This document shows, in pieces, positions 1 to 7,547 of a DNA stretch of 64,000 nucleotides (position 1 is its first letter; the number at the start of each line of letters is the position of its first letter). The notes under the pieces are model-generated. The model made no database searches. It had not been told where the DNA came from and saw nothing but the letters and a program-made list of their open reading frames with translations. The stretch is from NCBI GenBank assembly GCA_947495775.1, contig CANMAQ010000001.1, forward strand, positions 62,001 through 126,000. Reading direction: 5' to 3'. The stretch comes from Jejuia algarum (GTDB taxonomy: Bacteria; Bacteroidota; Bacteroidia; Flavobacteriales; Flavobacteriaceae). Made by a program: the position numbers and the translations under genes.

Positions 1-77
1 ATTAAGCTACTCCTGTTTAAAACACATGGGAATCCTAAAAAAAACAAAAACACATCTTTTTAATATTTTAATTTCTT

Positions 78-85
78 TATTTTTG
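78..85 (+). promoter_or_regulatory. Candidate -7 promoter box of metK
   Basis: TATTTTTG matches the Bacteroidota housekeeping -7 consensus TAnnTTTG exactly. Transcription would start a few bases further on, around position 91, just ahead of the riboswitch-like P1 stem at 101. A clear TTTG at -33 is not visible; only a T-run near 57-61 lies at about the right distance. Confidence 0.5.
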
Positions 86-100
86 CAGCTGTGAAATAAC

Positions 101-210
101 AGAGGAAAGATTTGACTGATTGCAACCTCTTTTTATTCTGAAATGTTCAGTTTCGCTTTTTAAAGAGACTCCAATATGTTCAGCATAAATTAAAAATGCT
201 AAAGGCAGTG
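101..210 (+). promoter_or_regulatory. Candidate SAM-II (long-loop) riboswitch in the metK leader
   Basis: The 5' half reads like the SAM-II core. Stem P1 is AGAGG (101-105) with CCTCT (126-130). Its loop holds GATTTGACTG (109-118) and ATTGCAA (119-125), which correspond to the conserved GATTTAAC..ATTGCAA of SAM-II. The 3' half at 196-209, ATGCTAAAGGCAGT, resembles the conserved GCTAAAAAGG tail, and its CAGT (206-209) can pair with ACTG (115-118) to form the pseudoknot. About 65 bases separate the halves and hold a small hairpin (138-142 with 146-150), as expected of a long-loop variant. The position in front of SAM synthetase makes SAM feedback the obvious inference. A second hairpin (222-225 with 231-234) lies between this element and the start codon and may be part of the expression platform. 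Confidence 0.65.
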
Positions 211-262
211 TAAACTCCTGAGACGTTTTCCGTCAAATCTCAATCAATAATACAACATAATT

Positions 263-1516
263 ATGCCATATTTATTCACCTCAGAAAGTGTTTCTGAAGG
301 CCACCCAGATAAGGTTGCAGATCAAATTAGTGACGCCCTTATTGATAATTTTTTAGCTTTTGATACAGAATCGAAGGTTGCTTGCGAAACATTAGTAACT
401 ACAGGACAGGTTGTTCTTGCTGGGGAAGTTAAATCTAACACCTATTTAGACGTACAAAAAATTGCTCGAGACACTATTAATAAAATAGGGTATACCAAGG
501 GCGAATATATGTTTGACGGGAATTCTTGTGGCGTATTTTCGGCAATACACGAACAATCCGAAGATATCAACCAAGGTGTAGATCGCGGTAGCAAAGAAGA
601 GCAAGGCGCAGGAGATCAAGGTATGATGTTTGGCTACGCTACCAATGAAACCGAAAATTACATGCCTTTGGCCTTAGACCTTTCGCATTTAATTTTAATA
701 GAACTTGCCGCTTTACGTCGCGAAAATAAAGACATTACTTATTTACGTCCAGATTCTAAAAGTCAGGTTACTATAGAGTATAGTGATGACAATGTGCCCC
801 AACGTATAGAAGCTATTGTAGTCTCTACACAGCATGACGATTTTGCTGATGATGATACCATGTTAGCTAAAATTAGAAAGGACATTGTAGATATTTTAAT
901 CCCTCGCGTCATTGCTAGATTACCAGAACCACTTAAAGCCTTATTTAATAGCGCTATAAAATACCACATTAATCCTACTGGAAAATTTGTTATTGGTGGC
1001 CCACATGGTGATACAGGCTTAACGGGTCGTAAAATTATTGTAGACACTTATGGTGGTAAAGGTGCTCATGGTGGAGGTGCATTTTCTGGTAAAGACCCAA
1101 GTAAAGTCGATAGAAGTGCTGCTTATGCGACACGTCATATTGCTAAAAACTTAGTAGCAGCTGGTGTGGCTAGCGAAGTTTTAGTACAAGTAAGTTATGC
1201 TATTGGTGTTGTAGAACCTATGGGGATCTTTATCGATACGTATGGTACTGCTGCTGTAAGCCTAACAGATGGTGAAATCGCAGACAAAGTTTCTAAGGTA
1301 TTCGACATGAGACCTTTTGCGATCGAAGAACGCTTAAAATTACGTTCGCCAATGTACAGCGAAACCGCTGCTTATGGCCATATGGGGCGTAAAAATGAAG
1401 TTGTTAGCAAAACTTTTAAACAACCTAACGGCGAAAGCAAAACTGTAGATGTTGAATTGTTTACTTGGGAAAAATTAGATTATATAGATAAAGTGAAAGC
1501 CGAATTTTCTATTTAA
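263..1516 (+). CDS. metK: S-adenosylmethionine synthetase
   Basis: This cytosolic enzyme makes SAM from methionine and ATP. The 417-residue product is a normal MetK length for Bacteroidota. It opens with the family N-terminus (FTSESVSEGHPDK, with the ATP-binding His), and has the GAGDQG motif near residue 117, GGPHGDTGLTGRK near 243 and GGGAFSGKDPSKVDRSA near 269, which together form the active site. The ATG at 263 follows about 170 bases of leader containing the riboswitch candidate. The gene stands alone and is followed by a terminator. Nothing is missing from the catalytic motifs. Confidence 0.98.
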   Translation: MPYLFTSESVSEGHPDKVADQISDALIDNFLAFDTESKVACETLVTTGQVVLAGEVKSNTYLDVQKIARDTINKIGYTKGEYMFDGNSCGVFSAIHEQSEDINQGVDRGSKEEQGAGDQGMMFGYATNETENYMPLALDLSHLILIELAALRRENKDITYLRPDSKSQVTIEYSDDNVPQRIEAIVVSTQHDDFADDDTMLAKIRKDIVDILIPRVIARLPEPLKALFNSAIKYHINPTGKFVIGGPHGDTGLTGRKIIVDTYGGKGAHGGGAFSGKDPSKVDRSAAYATRHIAKNLVAAGVASEVLVQVSYAIGVVEPMGIFIDTYGTAAVSLTDGEIADKVSKVFDMRPFAIEERLKLRSPMYSETAAYGHMGRKNEVVSKTFKQPNGESKTVDVELFTWEKLDYIDKVKAEFSI

Positions 1517-1579
1517 GACGTTCTTAAAAACACCTTAGAAATAAATAATTACCATTTGAAACTGCAAATGGCACAAGAA

Positions 1580-1611
1580 AGCGGATACTGCAATGGTAAC
1601 CGCTTTTTTTT
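1580..1611 (+). terminator. Rho-independent terminator after metK
   Basis: AGCGGATAC (1580-1588) pairs with GTAACCGCT (1596-1604) with one mismatch and is followed by a run of seven Ts. It lies 64 bases after the metK stop. A second hairpin, CCATTTG/CAAATGG around 1553-1572, lies just before it. Confidence 0.85.
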
Positions 1612-2353
1612 ATGCCATAAAATGGCAATTACAACCTTAGGACAACAACACACAAGATCCTTACCGTTGCATTATTTACAGTTCAAATCCATTATCCTTC
1701 CATATAAATACGAATTTTCCTCTAATTTATGCAAATAACTCAAAAAGGATATGGTAAAACCTCAGGCTCAAAATTAAAAAACATCGAAAATCATCAATTT
1801 TAACCTTTTTAGGCTTTTGAGATTCTTTAGAAATCCTTTTTTTTGTGGAAAACAACTAACAAGCAACTAAATTGAGTTTAGGCCGGTAGTACTTCATGTA
1901 CTGCTGGTCTTTATTTTTTTTAATACATAGTCTTTTTTGAACGACCTAGTGCATTGTTACTTTTAAACCTTTTTCGTCCCCATCTCTCAATACAAGTGTT
2001 TAGTCATTCAAAAACTTATACGTTCTGAAGATGAAACACATTAAAAAAATATAAGATCGAAAAAATTACCGGTTCTTTATCTCGTAATTTACGATATAGC
2101 GTATCCAATTCTTTTAAAACCGTGAATGTTTTAGTGCAATTTACCTGAACGTTATACTTCCTAAATCATCGTACAAAAAACTACATCTTACTGAAATACA
2201 GTATTTTGCAAGACCCCCTCTTAACACACAACGGCTCATAAACCTTCTTCGACGTTTAGGCCAGATTTAGAAATGACATAAACTTAACCTACACCCCTAA
2301 TCTAAACAACAAATTTTTGTCGAATTTTAGATACTTAAAACGGATTAAGAGTT
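1612..2353. other. Gene-poor stretch between metK and ppk1
   Basis: I see no convincing gene here. The stretch holds a strong T-tailed hairpin at 1881-1920 that has no gene upstream of it, and an open frame without a start codon on the minus strand (2016-2165, about 49 codons). The open frame contains a basic segment (ELDTLYRKLRDKEPV) that looks protein-like but that I do not recognise. The 60-codon open frame at 1556-1738 overlaps the metK terminator and has no coding character. The region may be a decayed gene. Confidence 0.5.
1881..1920 (+). terminator. Orphan terminator-like hairpin
   Basis: GGCCGGTAGTAC (1881-1892) and GTACTGCTGGTC (1898-1909) form a 12-pair helix, three of them G-U, around the loop TTCAT. 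TTTATTTTTTTT follows. It is a textbook intrinsic terminator on the plus strand, but the nearest upstream gene, metK, already ends in its own terminator 270 bases before. It may therefore end an unannotated small RNA or be left over from a lost gene. Confidence 0.7.
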
Positions 2354-4402
2354 ATGAAAGATAAAAAGACACTAAAAACAGACCTCTATTGGGATAGAGA
2401 CATAGATTGGCTTGCATTTAATGAGAGAGTGCTTCAAGAAGCAGAGGATGATTCAAATCCAATTTATGAAAGACTAAAATTTTTAGCTATTTTTTCTTCA
2501 AATCTTGATGAATTCTTTAAGGTAAGAGTCTCTAAGCTTAGGCAAATCGTAAAAGTAAAGAAAAAGTATAGAAAACCTCTAGCCCTAAAACCCAACAAAC
2601 TTTTAAAAGAAATTTTAGCTAAAGTAAATGCCCAACAAGAAAGGTTCGGAAAAGTATTTAGAGAACAGATAAAACCTACTCTTAGCAAATTAAATATCTA
2701 TATTTTAGAGATTGAAGATTTTTCAGAATCGCAGCAATTATTCTTAAGAGCATACTTCAAAGAAAAGATAGCACCGTCAGTCAAACGTCTTAATAACGAT
2801 AAAATCACAACCAGCAGCTTCGAAGATAGCGCTCTGTATTTGGCTTTAAAGTTTAAGGCTATTGAAGCACTTCACTTTGTAACAATTCCATCGAAAGCTT
2901 TAGGTAGATTTCATAGAGTGCCTTCTGAAGATACTTCTTATTGTTATGCGTTTTTAGAAGATCTTATCAAAGTCAATGCCGATTTGTTATTCCCAGAATT
3001 TCAGTTAGAATCGCGACATATTATTAAGCTTTCAAAGGATGCCGAACTATATCTTGACGATGATTATGAGGGAGAGTGGATACAACAAATCTATGATTCA
3101 CTCTCAAAAAGACAAATAGGGCAAGCCACACGATTACTGTACGAGGTTGGAATGCCTACCGAGATAAAAAAACAAATTCGCAAGCGTTTAGGTTTAGGAA
3201 AAGTAGATATGGTTGCAGGTGGGAGACATCATAATTTTAGTGATTTTTTCAGCTTTCCAAACCCTTTGGACAATACCAAATTGTTTTTTAAACCTTTCCC
3301 TGCACTTATGCACAAGGCGTTAAGCGCAAGCAAAGATATGTTTAAACGCATTAAAGACAATGACCAGATATTACACTTGCCCTATCAAAGTTTTAGCCAC
3401 CTAGAAGATTGGGTAACGCAAGCCAGTGAGGATACATCTGTAGTTTCTATTCAAATTTCACTATACCGTATTGCAAAAGATTCGCATTTAACAACTGCTA
3501 TTTTAAAGGCATTAGAAAACGAAAAAAAGGTAAGCATTTTTGTTGAAGCAAAAGCTAGGTTTGATGAAGAAAACAACCTGAAATGGGGTAAAATATTTAA
3601 AGAAAAAGGTGCAGAAGTTTTCTACAGTTTTCAAAATATTAAAGTACACTCTAAAATATTACTGATAAGACGACTAGAAAAAAATAAAACCATCGACTAT
3701 GCTTATATAGGTACTGGAAACTTTAATGCCAAAACAGCTAAAATCTATGCCGACCACGGACTTTTTACTGCGAATACATCGATTACAAAAGATTTGGTAA
3801 AAGTCTTCAACGTTCTTAAAAGAGAAGTGGTACACCCTAAATTTAAAACCTTATTGGTCTCGCCATTTAATAATCGTTCGTCCTTAAATGATTTAATTCA
3901 ATTTGAAATCGATAGTGCATTAAAAGGCCTGCCATCGGGCATTACGCTTAAAATGAATGCCCTAGAAGATCAGCAAGTGATTGACCGTTTGTATGAAGCC
4001 AGTAACGCTGGAGTTAAAATTAAACTTTTGATTAGAGGCTTCTGTCGTCTCAAACCTAACGTTCCTAATCTTAGTGAGAACATAACGCTAATAAGTATTG
4101 TAGACCGGTTTTTAGAACATAGTAGGGTGTTCATATTTCACAATCAAGGGAATGAAAAAATGTTTATAGGCAGTGCAGATTGGATGCCCCGAAATCTAGA
4201 CAAACGTATAGAGGTTTTAACACCTATTCTTGATGCAAAGATTTTTCAAGAATTGAAACATATAATACACCTACAACTTAATGACACTGTAAAAGCTAGA
4301 ATGCGAGATGCTTTAGCAAACAATAATTACGCAAAACAAACTGAAGGAAATCCTACCATTCGCTCTCAGTATGCCATATATGAATACTTAAAAAACCAAT
4401 AA
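2354..4402 (+). CDS. ppk1: Polyphosphate kinase 1
   Basis: PPK1 reversibly polymerises the gamma-phosphate of ATP into polyphosphate. The 682-residue protein has the usual domain order: an N-terminal helical domain (DRDIDWLAFNERVLQEA near residue 14), a head domain, and two phospholipase D-like C-terminal domains. The phosphorylated histidine is His432 in VHSKILL, followed by YIGTGNFN near 451 and the second conserved histidine in LEHSRVF near 594, then GSADWMPRNLDKRIEV. All expected active-site residues are present. The gene stands alone. Its last codons run into the 3' side of a transposase relic on the opposite strand. No good promoter was found in the 70 bases before the ATG. Confidence 0.95.
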   Translation: MKDKKTLKTDLYWDRDIDWLAFNERVLQEAEDDSNPIYERLKFLAIFSSNLDEFFKVRVSKLRQIVKVKKKYRKPLALKPNKLLKEILAKVNAQQERFGKVFREQIKPTLSKLNIYILEIEDFSESQQLFLRAYFKEKIAPSVKRLNNDKITTSSFEDSALYLALKFKAIEALHFVTIPSKALGRFHRVPSEDTSYCYAFLEDLIKVNADLLFPEFQLESRHIIKLSKDAELYLDDDYEGEWIQQIYDSLSKRQIGQATRLLYEVGMPTEIKKQIRKRLGLGKVDMVAGGRHHNFSDFFSFPNPLDNTKLFFKPFPALMHKALSASKDMFKRIKDNDQILHLPYQSFSHLEDWVTQASEDTSVVSIQISLYRIAKDSHLTTAILKALENEKKVSIFVEAKARFDEENNLKWGKIFKEKGAEVFYSFQNIKVHSKILLIRRLEKNKTIDYAYIGTGNFNAKTAKIYADHGLFTANTSITKDLVKVFNVLKREVVHPKFKTLLVSPFNNRSSLNDLIQFEIDSALKGLPSGITLKMNALEDQQVIDRLYEASNAGVKIKLLIRGFCRLKPNVPNLSENITLISIVDRFLEHSRVFIFHNQGNEKMFIGSADWMPRNLDKRIEVLTPILDAKIFQELKHIIHLQLNDTVKARMRDALANNNYAKQTEGNPTIRSQYAIYEYLKNQ

Positions 4403-4416
4403 GCATAAAATATACA

Positions 4417-4587
4417 ACCTTCTAAGAACCCTTTTGATCTTGTTTTAGAGGATTTAAACGCATCTGGAACGCTATTTTTTTCTTCTAAGTAGAAATGTAC
4501 TTTTGATGCTTCCATTTTGTGAGAAACAATATCAAAATAGTCTAATAATCCTTCTGGTAAAAAACAATTCGCTAATGAGGTATCCAA
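4417..4587 (-). pseudogene. Relic of an ISAon1-family transposase (N-terminal region)
   Basis: Reading from 4587 downward gives about 57 residues containing LLPEGLLDYFDIVS-like sequence (here CFLPEGLLDYFDIV), then HFYLEEKNSVPDAF and SKGFLEG. This is the start of the small N-terminal protein of ISAon1-type elements in Bacteroidota (from family knowledge). After SKGFLEG the similarity stops and the frame runs into antisense ppk1 sequence, so the C-terminal part and the catalytic transposase frame are gone. No terminal repeats could be found. It marks an old insertion and deletion just downstream of ppk1. Confidence 0.6.
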
Positions 4588-4760
4588 GGCTAAGCTCGTA
4601 TCTGTACAATTTATTCAAAACTATGAATTTATATATTGACCCCCAAGTTTTACTCTTGATGCCTAAGAACTCATCTTGAATTATTTTCAGTTCTTAAATT
4701 CTAGTAAAAGGTACTCCAAAAAGGTGCTTTTCCAAAAAACCGAATAATTCGTATGAAAAC

Positions 4761-4789
4761 ATAAAAAAAGCGCTGAAAATCAGCGCTTT
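4761..4789 (-). terminator. Terminator of the initiator tRNA gene
   Basis: AAAGCGCTGA (4767-4776) and TCAGCGCTTT (4780-4789) form a perfect 10-pair stem with a 3-base loop. On the minus strand it is followed by a T-run. It lies 7 bases past the tRNA 3' end. Confidence 0.85.
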
Positions 4790-4796
4790 AAATTAG

Positions 4797-4869
<73 letters not shown>

Positions 4870-4989
4870 ATGTAATCTTGAAACACTAAACTTAGCTTTT
4901 AACTTTCGGTTCATAATGCCGACCTTATTGTTTCGGACTGCAAATATACAACCCTTTTTGGATATAACAACTATTAAAAACAAAAAAAA

Positions 4990-5172
4990 TCACTGCTCTA
5001 TGCTAGTAGCTTGAAAATCTGAAAGTTCAGTATTATAAAATCTAACAGCAATCTGAATAGGGTTACAACATACCTCACAATCTTCGATATAATCCTGATA
5101 AGACACAGAATCATCTAACAGCATAGAGATCTCTTCCCAACAATATGGACACGTAAATTCATGTTCTTTCAT
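4990..5172 (-). CDS. CPXCG-type cysteine-rich small protein
   Basis: This 60-residue protein carries two cysteine pairs: CPYCW near residue 9 and CEVCCNPI near residue 33. That arrangement fits the CPXCG zinc-ribbon family, whose function is unknown. It is acidic between the two pairs. The start ATG lies 14 bases downstream of the terminator hairpin that ends the leucine-rich-repeat gene, so it probably has its own weak promoter or read-through expression. A small metal-binding protein is the safest reading. Confidence 0.75.
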   Translation of the reverse strand: MKEHEFTCPYCWEEISMLLDDSVSYQDYIEDCEVCCNPIQIAVRFYNTELSDFQATSIEQ

Positions 5173-5185
5173 AGGTATAAATATA

Positions 5186-5215
5186 AAAAAGGATACACAA
5201 ACGTGTATCCTTTTT
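5186..5215 (-). terminator. Terminator between the LRR gene and the CPXCG gene
   Basis: AAAAAGGATACAC (5186-5198) and GTGTATCCTTTTT (5203-5215) form a perfect 13-pair stem with a 4-base loop. It is T-tailed in both directions. It most likely ends the minus-strand LRR transcript, whose stop is at 5250. Confidence 0.85.
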
Positions 5216-5249
5216 TACCAACAATTGGTTAACTAATATTAGCAATCCA

Positions 5250-6074
5250 TTATTCTTTTTCAATGTCCATTGTTGCGGTAGCATTTTGAGGCTCTATAGT
5301 CATTAATACAGGCGGTGTATTACCTGAACTTGACACATAGTCTTGATTTAAATTATTATCGCTTACCATCATTGTATTCAATTTCGATAAGTTTATAAAT
5401 TCTATTGGAAGTGCGCCTGTAAAGCCATTACTAGACAATAGTAATTCTTCCAAATCTGTTAACGTTGCGATTTCTACAGGAATATGGCCATTCATTTTAT
5501 TATCCATAACACTAAAACGCTTTAATTTTTTTAACGCTTTAATTTCTGTAGGAATGGCACCTGTTAGAAAATTGCTCCCTAAAAGCAACTCTTCTAGGTT
5601 GGTCAATGTCATTAAAGCTAATGGCAATTGCCCCGTTAATTTATTACTGTATAATTTTAATGATTTTAAAGCTTTTAAATGCCCGATAGCCTGCGGGATC
5701 TCACCTTCAAACTTATTCATAAATAATTCCAAAGACTCCAAATGCGTTAAACGACCAAGTGCTTCTGGAATAACACCTTGAATGCCATTAAATCCTAAAT
5801 TTAATTTTTTAAGATGTGTTAAATCTCCAATAGCAACTGGTAAACTTCCGTTTAAGTTATTAAAAGGCAAATTAAGTCCTGTAACGTGATTATCTTCTAT
5901 AGTAACACCAGCCCATTTCTCTACAGGTGTCTCTAAATCCCAAGGGGTGTTCCAAGCGCTACCATCTGTACTATTATAAATAGCAACAAGTGCTTCTTTT
6001 TCGGTATTTGAGACATTTGCGTATGCAGATACTGCGGTTATAAAACTAAGTAGTGTGAGTCGAAGTGTTTTCAT
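5250..6074 (-). CDS. Secreted leucine-rich-repeat protein
   Basis: The product has a signal peptide (MKTLRLTLLSFITAVSAYA) and, after a plant-LRR-like N-cap with WAGVTI, about six to seven 24-residue leucine-rich repeats. Their pattern is L..L.L..N.L.G.IP..I..L, the form common in plant receptor and bacterial cell-surface LRRs. I chose the ATG at 6074 because it gives a clean signal peptide; the 14 codons upstream of it do not look like one. There is no T9SS sorting domain, and the last 25 residues are low in structure. It follows the RND efflux operon on the same strand, 104 bases after tolC-like, but a functional link is not evident. A role in protein-protein or surface contacts is inferred. 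Confidence 0.85.
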   Translation of the reverse strand: MKTLRLTLLSFITAVSAYANVSNTEKEALVAIYNSTDGSAWNTPWDLETPVEKWAGVTIEDNHVTGLNLPFNNLNGSLPVAIGDLTHLKKLNLGFNGIQGVIPEALGRLTHLESLELFMNKFEGEIPQAIGHLKALKSLKLYSNKLTGQLPLALMTLTNLEELLLGSNFLTGAIPTEIKALKKLKRFSVMDNKMNGHIPVEIATLTDLEELLLSSNGFTGALPIEFINLSKLNTMMVSDNNLNQDYVSSSGNTPPVLMTIEPQNATATMDIEKE

Positions 6075-6177
6075 TCTTGAGGTTGCTTGGGGATTAATTC
6101 TTAGCGAACTTAGCAACTTATTAGATGAAAAACTATTTTTATCGATGAAACGCTTTAAATTTTAACATTTATTTTTT

Positions 6178-7497
6178 TTAAATATCGATATTCAGTAAAT
6201 CACCTGCAATTCTTAACACTTCTAACTCCGCTATTTTTGCAGTATACTTTGTTTGATTTTGCTGCAACTGGACTGTAGTAAGGTTAATCTGAGCTTGTCG
6301 AAATGCAATGGAATTAACCTGTCCTAATTTAAATTGTTCTAGAGTTCTCTCAAAATTCACTTTTGCGGTGGCAATAGTCGTAGCTTGGATATGATATATG
6401 GCACGCTTGTTTTGATAATCGGTCCAAGCGTTACTAAAATTACGCAGCACCTCATTTAAAACCTGCTCGTTTTGAAGTTTTTGAATCTCTAAATTAATTT
6501 TAGCATTCTTTGTCCTAGTACGCGAACTGCCGCCATCAAATAAATTCCACGATAAATTGACACCTGCCGATACACCAGAATTTGTATTTTGAAGTAAAAA
6601 CGCTAAAGGATTATTATTAGAAGCCTCATTCCAACCATAAGATCCTAAGAGGCCTACAGTTGGTAAAAATTGAGCTCTTGTTGTTTTAACATCAAATTGC
6701 CGAATTGCGAGGTGCCGTTCGGCTTGTAATAAACGTGCATTTTGCAATTTCACCTTCTCTAAAAGCACTTCCTTTTCCAAGGTTTTCAAAAAGTTAACCG
6801 CTGTAGTCACTGCCACCTCCTCTTCTATCGCTTGTCCTAAAATAAAATTAAGATCATGCTTGGCATTACTAAGTTGTTGCTTAGCATTGATAAGATTAAT
6901 GCTATCGTTATTTAGATCTACCATCGCATTTAAAACCTCCAGTTTTGTCGTTTGTCCATACTCAAACTGATACTTCGCCCGTAATACGCGTTCTGCTGAA
7001 ATGGTTGATGCTTCTTCTAATACCTCCGCATTTTCAGTTAATTGTGCTACCGTATAATACACGGTAAACAACTGTAACAATGTAGTTTCTATAGTTTGTC
7101 TGGCCTCTAATGTAGACAAGTGATACGCTTCTTTTAAACGTTTATAATTGTAAAGCCGCCCCAAGCCATCAAAAAGGGTGTAATTTAAATTCACCGCAGC
7201 ATTATACCTTCGGGTTTCTACACCATTCGCAATACGTGTATCGCCATTGGCCAGTTGTCCTTCTGTATTTTGCTGGTCTATGCTCCCCCCCGCAGTTCCG
7301 CTTAAAGAGGGCAAATATCCAGAATTGAGCACATGTGCATTGTTCTTAGAAATAGCAACCTGTCGTCGAGACACCTGTATATCGTAATTGTGCTTTAATG
7401 CTAAAGCCATCGCATCTTCTGGTGTTAAAACCGTTTGCGCTTCTAAAAACAACCCTACTAAAATGACACTAATTGCTATGTAATATTGACGTTTCAT
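6178..7497 (-). CDS. TolC-family outer-membrane efflux channel
   Basis: The 439-residue protein begins with a signal peptide (MKRQYYIAISVILVGLFLEA) and then has the two internally repeated OEP domains of TolC-like channels. They are rich in long amphipathic helices with many Gln, Asn, Ala and Leu (LTPEDAMALALKHNYDI at the start, and FDGGSSRTRTKNAKINLEIQKLQ in the second half). It forms the outer-membrane and periplasmic tunnel for the RND pump encoded just upstream on the same strand, 50 bases away. Length and architecture are normal for the family. Confidence 0.92.
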   Translation of the reverse strand: MKRQYYIAISVILVGLFLEAQTVLTPEDAMALALKHNYDIQVSRRQVAISKNNAHVLNSGYLPSLSGTAGGSIDQQNTEGQLANGDTRIANGVETRRYNAAVNLNYTLFDGLGRLYNYKRLKEAYHLSTLEARQTIETTLLQLFTVYYTVAQLTENAEVLEEASTISAERVLRAKYQFEYGQTTKLEVLNAMVDLNNDSINLINAKQQLSNAKHDLNFILGQAIEEEVAVTTAVNFLKTLEKEVLLEKVKLQNARLLQAERHLAIRQFDVKTTRAQFLPTVGLLGSYGWNEASNNNPLAFLLQNTNSGVSAGVNLSWNLFDGGSSRTRTKNAKINLEIQKLQNEQVLNEVLRNFSNAWTDYQNKRAIYHIQATTIATAKVNFERTLEQFKLGQVNSIAFRQAQINLTTVQLQQNQTKYTAKIAELEVLRIAGDLLNIDI

Positions 7498-7547
7498 GCT
7501 TTTTATTTTATCTATTGCCTCCTAATCTTAGGACTACACATTTCAAC

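Noticed and set aside
1..262. SAM-I (S-box) riboswitch in the metK leader
   Set aside because: The S-box core sequences and its four-way junction pairings are not visible; the SAM-II pattern fits better.
1556..1738. 60-codon open frame after metK
   Set aside because: It overlaps the metK terminator and has no coding character.
2016..2165. Open frame on the minus strand between metK and ppk1
   Set aside because: About 49 codons without a start codon and without a recognised family; too weak to call as a gene.
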